Assembly (NCBI GenBank): GCA_014523695.1
Contig: JAATVS010000582.1
Coordinates: forward strand, 1-9,035
DNA length: 9,035 bases
From: Nitrososphaerales archaeon TH5895
Lineage (GTDB): Archaea > Thermoproteota > Nitrososphaeria > Nitrososphaerales > Nitrososphaeraceae
Reading direction: 5' to 3'
Made by a program: the position numbers and the translations under genes. The notes below the pieces were generated by a model. It searched no databases. It was not told the origin of the DNA and saw nothing but the letters and a program-made list of their open reading frames with translations. Position 1 is the stretch's first letter. The number at the start of each line of letters is the position of its first letter. Below, one piece after another: positions 6,742-9,035 of this stretch.

Positions 6742-6930
6742 TACTAAGGAACTAATAATTAGTAAAGCGACCCGCCGCCTATAACTCCAAAACGGCGGGC
6801 CGTATGAAATACAGCACCACACTGTCCGGGTCCATTGATTGCGTCGCTTGTCTGAACGGCCCAGAATTAACCGATTCAGACCAGGACTATAATTAGACGA
6901 AGGATCTTATTAAGGAATTAATTGTTCGTC
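6742..6930. ncRNA. Candidate structured RNA: abutting perfect stems in a GC-rich patch
   Basis: Consecutive perfect inverted repeats meet end to end. TACTAA (6742-6747) pairs with TTAGTA (6759-6764). AAGCGAC (6765-6771) pairs with GTCGCTT (6843-6849) and encloses CCGCCG (6772-6777) with CGGCGG (6793-6798) and GTAT (6802-6805) with ATAC (6809-6812). GTCTGAA (6850-6856) pairs with TTCAGAC (6875-6881), and GACGAA (6896-6901) with TTCGTC (6925-6930). Positions 6768-6860 are far richer in G+C than the flanks, a known trait of structural RNA genes in AT-rich archaea. No open frame explains it. It lacks a tRNA T-arm and does not match 5S, SRP or RNase P RNA motifs I know. Strand is undetermined; a TATAAAA lies at 6725-6731 on the + strand. 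It could instead be a decayed mobile-element end or an operator cluster. Confidence 0.33.
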
Positions 6931-7357
6931 GTAGTATTATTATTACTTTCTAATTTAGATATGAAAAAGTTATGAATAAGTTCACTTGGTGTGCATCGTT
7001 CTCGCCGACATAAATCCTGATTTTCACGGTAAACCTGTCTCTCAACATTCAGAGTTATGGCCTTGGCGGTCGTGAAATGACATTCCAAACATGCGCCTTC
7101 TAGGTTGACTCATTCGATAGAAATAGGAAAACACTTTCGAAATATATCAACTAATGATTTTTAGGTATTGGTATGTATGTAATGAACTAATTCCATTAAA
7201 ACTAATTAACAATTACAAGCCCCATAAACAGGTTAAATAGTGGCCATAATTGAAATGATAGTAGTGGTATTGTTGGGGATCCGCCAATATTCTTCGTTGC
7301 TACAAGAGTAAGATGTAAACATGGAGAGATAGATTCTAAATTTCTCTATGTCTACTT
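6931..7357. other. Gene-free stretch before the LpxD pseudogene
   Basis: AT-rich, with frequent stops in the frames I read. The N-terminal domain of the LpxD-like relic would be expected here if it were complete, but I could not find recognisable traces of it. No other feature is supported. Confidence 0.5.
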
Positions 7358-7857
7358 TTGAATGAATTTAAATGGACAAGTAATGGAAGATATATAATTG
7401 GTGGGCCAACGCGGGCCCACCCTATTGCGTTAACCATGTCTAGATTGTGTGGGATTTTGACATTACCACTTGACGAGTGTATTAATAGTAAGGTAATAGT
7501 GGGCTTTGAACATGTTAGTCGATTTTCGAGTTGTAGAAAAAAGGTGGTAAAATTGGTGCTAACTTTTTTGAATGGTTACGAATGTGATGAGTACAATTTT
7601 GAACTCGAAAGATTTCCTCATATAGGAGAAGTCAAAATTGGGAATAATGTAGAAGTAACTTCCAATTGTTCCATTTCTAGAGGTGCACTATCCGATACCC
7701 CTAATTTGGCGATGGTACAAGATTGGATAGGCTCGAGAATCAGTAGGCAATTTCAATCTAAGGTTTGAGAAATAAAGAAACTCCTATAACAGACTGTAGC
7801 AATAGAAGTCATGCTGCCATACCCGCATAGCAGCCAATCATCCTCGCAAGTTGACTA
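7358..7857 (+). pseudogene. Decayed second copy of the LpxD-like gene
   Basis: Codons 7601-7699 match residues 209-241 of the intact protein at 25 of 33 positions (RFPHIGEVKIGNNVEV, SISRGALSD). Upstream in the same frame DECINSKVIVG and FEHVSRFSSC align with residues about 160-186. Homology then jumps frames: IGANFFEWLR (7552-7581) aligns with the GADGFAYERL region, GDGTRLD (7708-7728) follows the SDT block in another frame, and HAAIPA, stop, QPIILAS (7810-7851) matches the ALTAGTIIGGS region. At least two frameshifts, several in-frame stops and about 35 extra bases near 7729-7803 disable it. The N-terminal domain (about 135 residues) is not recognisable. The catalytic IAHN segment is lost. 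Its divergence from the intact copy suggests an old duplication or an independently acquired paralogue. Confidence 0.85.
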
Positions 7858-8029
7858 ATAGCCCAGTACTCCTACTGTCACAAACCCACTTGCATTGTAG
7901 GCATGCATAGTGACGGTAGATGGGACCTTTCAGCTTACGAGGAAAACAAAATAGACAAGAAACGGAGACACGTCAGGGACAAGTTCTTCCGGGGGAAATT
8001 AATCCCATCGGTCGATTGTACAGAATAAG
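7858..8029. other. Non-coding stretch after the LpxD pseudogene
   Basis: The remaining C-terminal beta-helix coils of the pseudogene would fall here but are not recognisable. A short frame reading RDKFFRGKLIPSVDCTE near 7973-8023 has no known match and is not called. Confidence 0.4.
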
Positions 8030-8055
8030 GTGCGTGGGATCCCTGGCACGCGCAC
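8030..8055 (-). repeat. Stem-loop, copy A of a duplicated element
   Basis: GCGTG (8032-8036) pairs with CACGC (8047-8051) around a 10-nt loop GGATCCCTGG, with two further pairs if two bases bulge. Its loop matches that of the stem-loop at 8273-8300 at 8 of 10 positions, and both follow the same reverse-strand sequence, so it is copy A of a duplicated unit. Confidence 0.6.
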
Positions 8056-8057
8056 AA

Positions 8058-8180
8058 TTTTGTTATCAACACTATCTCTTAAGATGTGAGTACGGTAAAA
8101 CAAGGAATCAAGAAGTGAATAATTTGACCTCTTTCATTCTCTATACCTGAAAATCGTAGCTACGGGATATAAACCCTGGA
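8058..8180 (-). pseudogene. Degraded copy A of the membrane-protein tail
   Basis: On the reverse strand this aligns with the 3' half of the frame at 8311-8583. Matching blocks are the TTATATCC...TAGCT..GATTTTC region, TATAGAGAA, and AAATTATTCA, the last encoding KLF before a premature TGA. Copy A lacks some of the bases between these blocks and carries stops, so it is non-coding. It is followed, as in copy B, by the stem-loop. Confidence 0.5.
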
Positions 8181-8272
8181 GACATATGTACTACTACAAG
8201 TGAGCATCTTCCAGGAGAATCGTAGAATCGTGTCATCTACTATAAGGTGCTGAAATGGTTTCATCTTACACT

Positions 8273-8300
8273 GTGTGTGTGGGACCTCTGGCACACACAC
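8273..8300 (-). repeat. Stem-loop, copy B (9-bp GT/CA stem)
   Basis: GTGTGTGTG (8273-8281) pairs perfectly with CACACACAC (8292-8300) around the loop GGACCTCTGG. On the reverse strand it begins 10 nt past the stop of the 8311-8583 frame, where a transcript end might lie. Compared with copy A, a C-G pair is replaced by T-A in the stem while the loop is conserved. Confidence 0.65.
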
Positions 8301-8310
8301 CTTTTTATGA

Positions 8311-8583
8311 TTATCCAATAGATAACAGGAATAATATTATAAAGATGAATAATTTAAAGCTAAATGAACCGACAGCATTGGATTGATATTCTCGTTCTCT
8401 ATAATAGGAAAATGCAGCTATGGATATAAGTCCTGCAGCTGGATGTTCTCCAGTCATGGTTGTAGGTTCCAGACTCCTATTGTTACCTTCTATGTCATAT
8501 GTCGTATTTCTGTCAGATCCGTTCCGTGTAACCTTTAGCACAGTAACGCCTTCCTTGAGCTTTGATATTATCTGCATACACAC
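8311..8583 (-). CDS. Hypothetical 90-residue protein with C-terminal membrane anchor, possibly a gene fragment
   Basis: The reverse strand encodes 90 residues from a GTG at 8583. Residues 1-50 are polar (KLKEGVTVLKVTRNG, TTYDIEGNNRSLEP). Residues 51-62 are mildly hydrophobic (GLISIAAFSYY), and 74-90 form a strong C-terminal membrane helix (FSFKLFIFIILFLLSIG). A degraded paralogue of the C-terminal half lies at 8058-8180. The frame overlaps the end of the TetR relic, has no ribosome binding site, and its upstream side runs into a TAG, so it may be the 3' part of a longer broken gene. No family recognised. Confidence 0.4.
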   Translation of the reverse strand: MCMQIISKLKEGVTVLKVTRNGSDRNTTYDIEGNNRSLEPTTMTGEHPAAGLISIAAFSYYREREYQSNAVGSFSFKLFIFIILFLLSIG

Positions 8584-8785
8584 AGTCTTTGAGACTGGCC
8601 AGAAATGGATTGCATGACACTACTAGAATTCTGCCAACGCCTTGCTAAGTCTTCCTTATCTGAAAAGTAATAATGCAATATTCCTCTGCTAACATCAGCA
8701 GCCTTTGAAATATCTGCTATCGTTGCGTCTTCATAACCTTTTGCAGCAGGTATTACAATGAACCATTTAAAATATTATCTATCAT
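8568..8785 (-). pseudogene. TetR-family regulator relic with frameshift
   Basis: The reverse strand carries a near-complete TetR DNA-binding domain: AAKGYEDATIADISKAADVS then RGILHYYFSDKEDLA, the helix-turn-helix with the conserved Tyr-Phe of helix 4. An ATG at 8785 starts a frame reading MIDNILNGSL, like the usual helix 1 (ILNAAL), which stops at TAA; the helix-turn-helix continues in the next frame, so a frameshift separates them. After DLA the frame degenerates and stops at 8568-8570, so the roughly 120-residue ligand-binding domain is missing. It is divergent from the ferritin-like gene at 8838 and may once have regulated it. Family assignment is confident; non-functionality is likely. 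Confidence 0.85.
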
Positions 8786-8809
8786 AGAGAGAAATAATCT
8801 TATGTGGGA

Positions 8810-8831
8810 TATAAGCGAACATACTTAAGTA
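8810..8831. promoter_or_regulatory. Divergent promoter region: TATA-like element plus 10-bp palindrome
   Basis: TATAA at 8810-8814 lies 24-28 nt before the ATG at 8838 and, read on the other strand, about 25-29 nt before the TetR relic's ATG at 8785. Between it and the + strand start is TACTTAAGTA (8822-8831), a perfect palindrome overlapping the expected polymerase footprint, a plausible TetR-type operator. Binding is inferred only. Confidence 0.4.
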
Positions 8832-8837
8832 ATACTC

Positions 8838-9035
8838 ATGTCCCATAGTAAGAATTACGATAATAATAAAAACAATGTTCAATCGAAATCAAACCTAGTT
8901 GAAGATCTTAACGAAATACTATCTGTTGAAAATGCATCAATAGATAGAATAATATCAAGAATAGATCAGACATCACTACAAGAACTAAATCGAAGACTAA
9001 AGCAACATTTAGAAGAAACATACTTACAAAGAAGC
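8838..9035 (+). CDS. DUF892/YciE-YciF ferritin-like protein, N-terminal part (runs off right edge)
   Basis: Sixty-six codons are open from the ATG at 8838 to the window edge. After an Asn/Ser-rich head (1-18), the helix LVEDLNEILSVENASIDRII (20-39) and LNRRLKQHLEETYLQ (50-64) match the start of DUF892 proteins, four-helix bundles of the ferritin-like superfamily. The Glu of SVENA and the EE of HLEET sit where metal ligands occur in this fold. Such proteins are linked to stress responses; the reaction is not established. No Shine-Dalgarno is present, and a TATA-like element 24-28 nt upstream suggests a leaderless transcript. The end lies outside the window. Confidence 0.75.
   Translation, partial: MSHSKNYDNNKNNVQSKSNLVEDLNEILSVENASIDRIISRIDQTSLQELNRRLKQHLEETYLQRS

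Noticed and set aside
6765..6849. tRNA gene suggested by a 7-bp outer stem and about 85 nt length
   Set aside because: No T-arm or T-loop precedes the 3' strand, there is no plausible anticodon arm, and the reverse strand fails as well. Kept as a general structured-RNA candidate.
7920..8150. 76-codon forward open frame
   Set aside because: It runs through stem-loop A and the degraded duplicate, which explain the sequence better.
8420..8617. 65-codon forward frame opposite the 90-residue protein
   Set aside because: Antisense shadow; the reverse strand has a duplicate copy and a TetR relic.
1..9035. CRISPR array
   Set aside because: No regularly spaced direct repeats with unique spacers; the only tandem repeats are the GGAT/AGAT and AAT tracts.
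1..9035. Insertion sequence with transposase
   Set aside because: No DDE, HUH or serine-recombinase motif was recognised in any frame I read, and the inverted matches found lack target duplications.

Overview
This AT-rich window looks archaeal, most likely from a soil ammonia-oxidising Nitrososphaerota of the Nitrosocosmicus/Nitrososphaera kind. That assignment is inference. It rests on TATA-like elements about 26 nt upstream of several start codons with no Shine-Dalgarno (leaderless transcripts), a large Asp/Asn-rich membrane-anchored Vgb-type propeller protein, and a DUF892/ferritin-like protein next to a TetR relic. No rRNA or convincing tRNA gene is present.

Layout. Positions 1-452 (-) hold the N-terminal 150 residues of a Dam-type adenine-N6 DNA methyltransferase that runs off the left edge. 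Positions 453-1743 have no intact gene, only decayed reading-frame remnants and inverted repeats. Positions 1744-2847 (+) encode an intact LpxD-family acyltransferase with a TTG start. Positions 3002-3228 (-) are a broken M28 metallopeptidase lying 1 nt past the stop of the main gene, 3230-5434 (-), a 734-residue anchored Vgb/streptogramin-lyase-like beta-propeller. Positions 5435-6031 are mostly non-coding and carry a 13-unit GGAT/AGAT microsatellite. Positions 6032-6539 (-) hold a two-gene unit: a 42-residue soluble protein followed after 13 nt by a 121-residue single-pass membrane protein. Positions 6556-6720 hold a possible GAF-domain remnant.

Positions 6742-6930 are the most unusual stretch: a run of abutting perfect stems around a GC-rich patch in AT-rich surroundings, a candidate structured RNA. 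From about 7358 to 8785 the window is a gene graveyard: a frameshifted second copy of the LpxD-like gene, a duplicated unit in which each copy has a membrane-protein tail followed by the same stem-loop, and a frameshifted TetR regulator. The window ends in an intact but truncated DUF892/ferritin-like gene (8838 onward, +), divergent from the TetR relic, with one TATA-like element between them and a 10-bp palindrome at its start.

No complete multi-gene pathway can be reconstructed. The surviving genes concern DNA modification (Dam), envelope or sugar acylation (LpxD-like), an extracytoplasmic propeller, small membrane proteins and a stress/ferritin-like protein. The number of relics points to an accessory region with duplication, decay and turnover.
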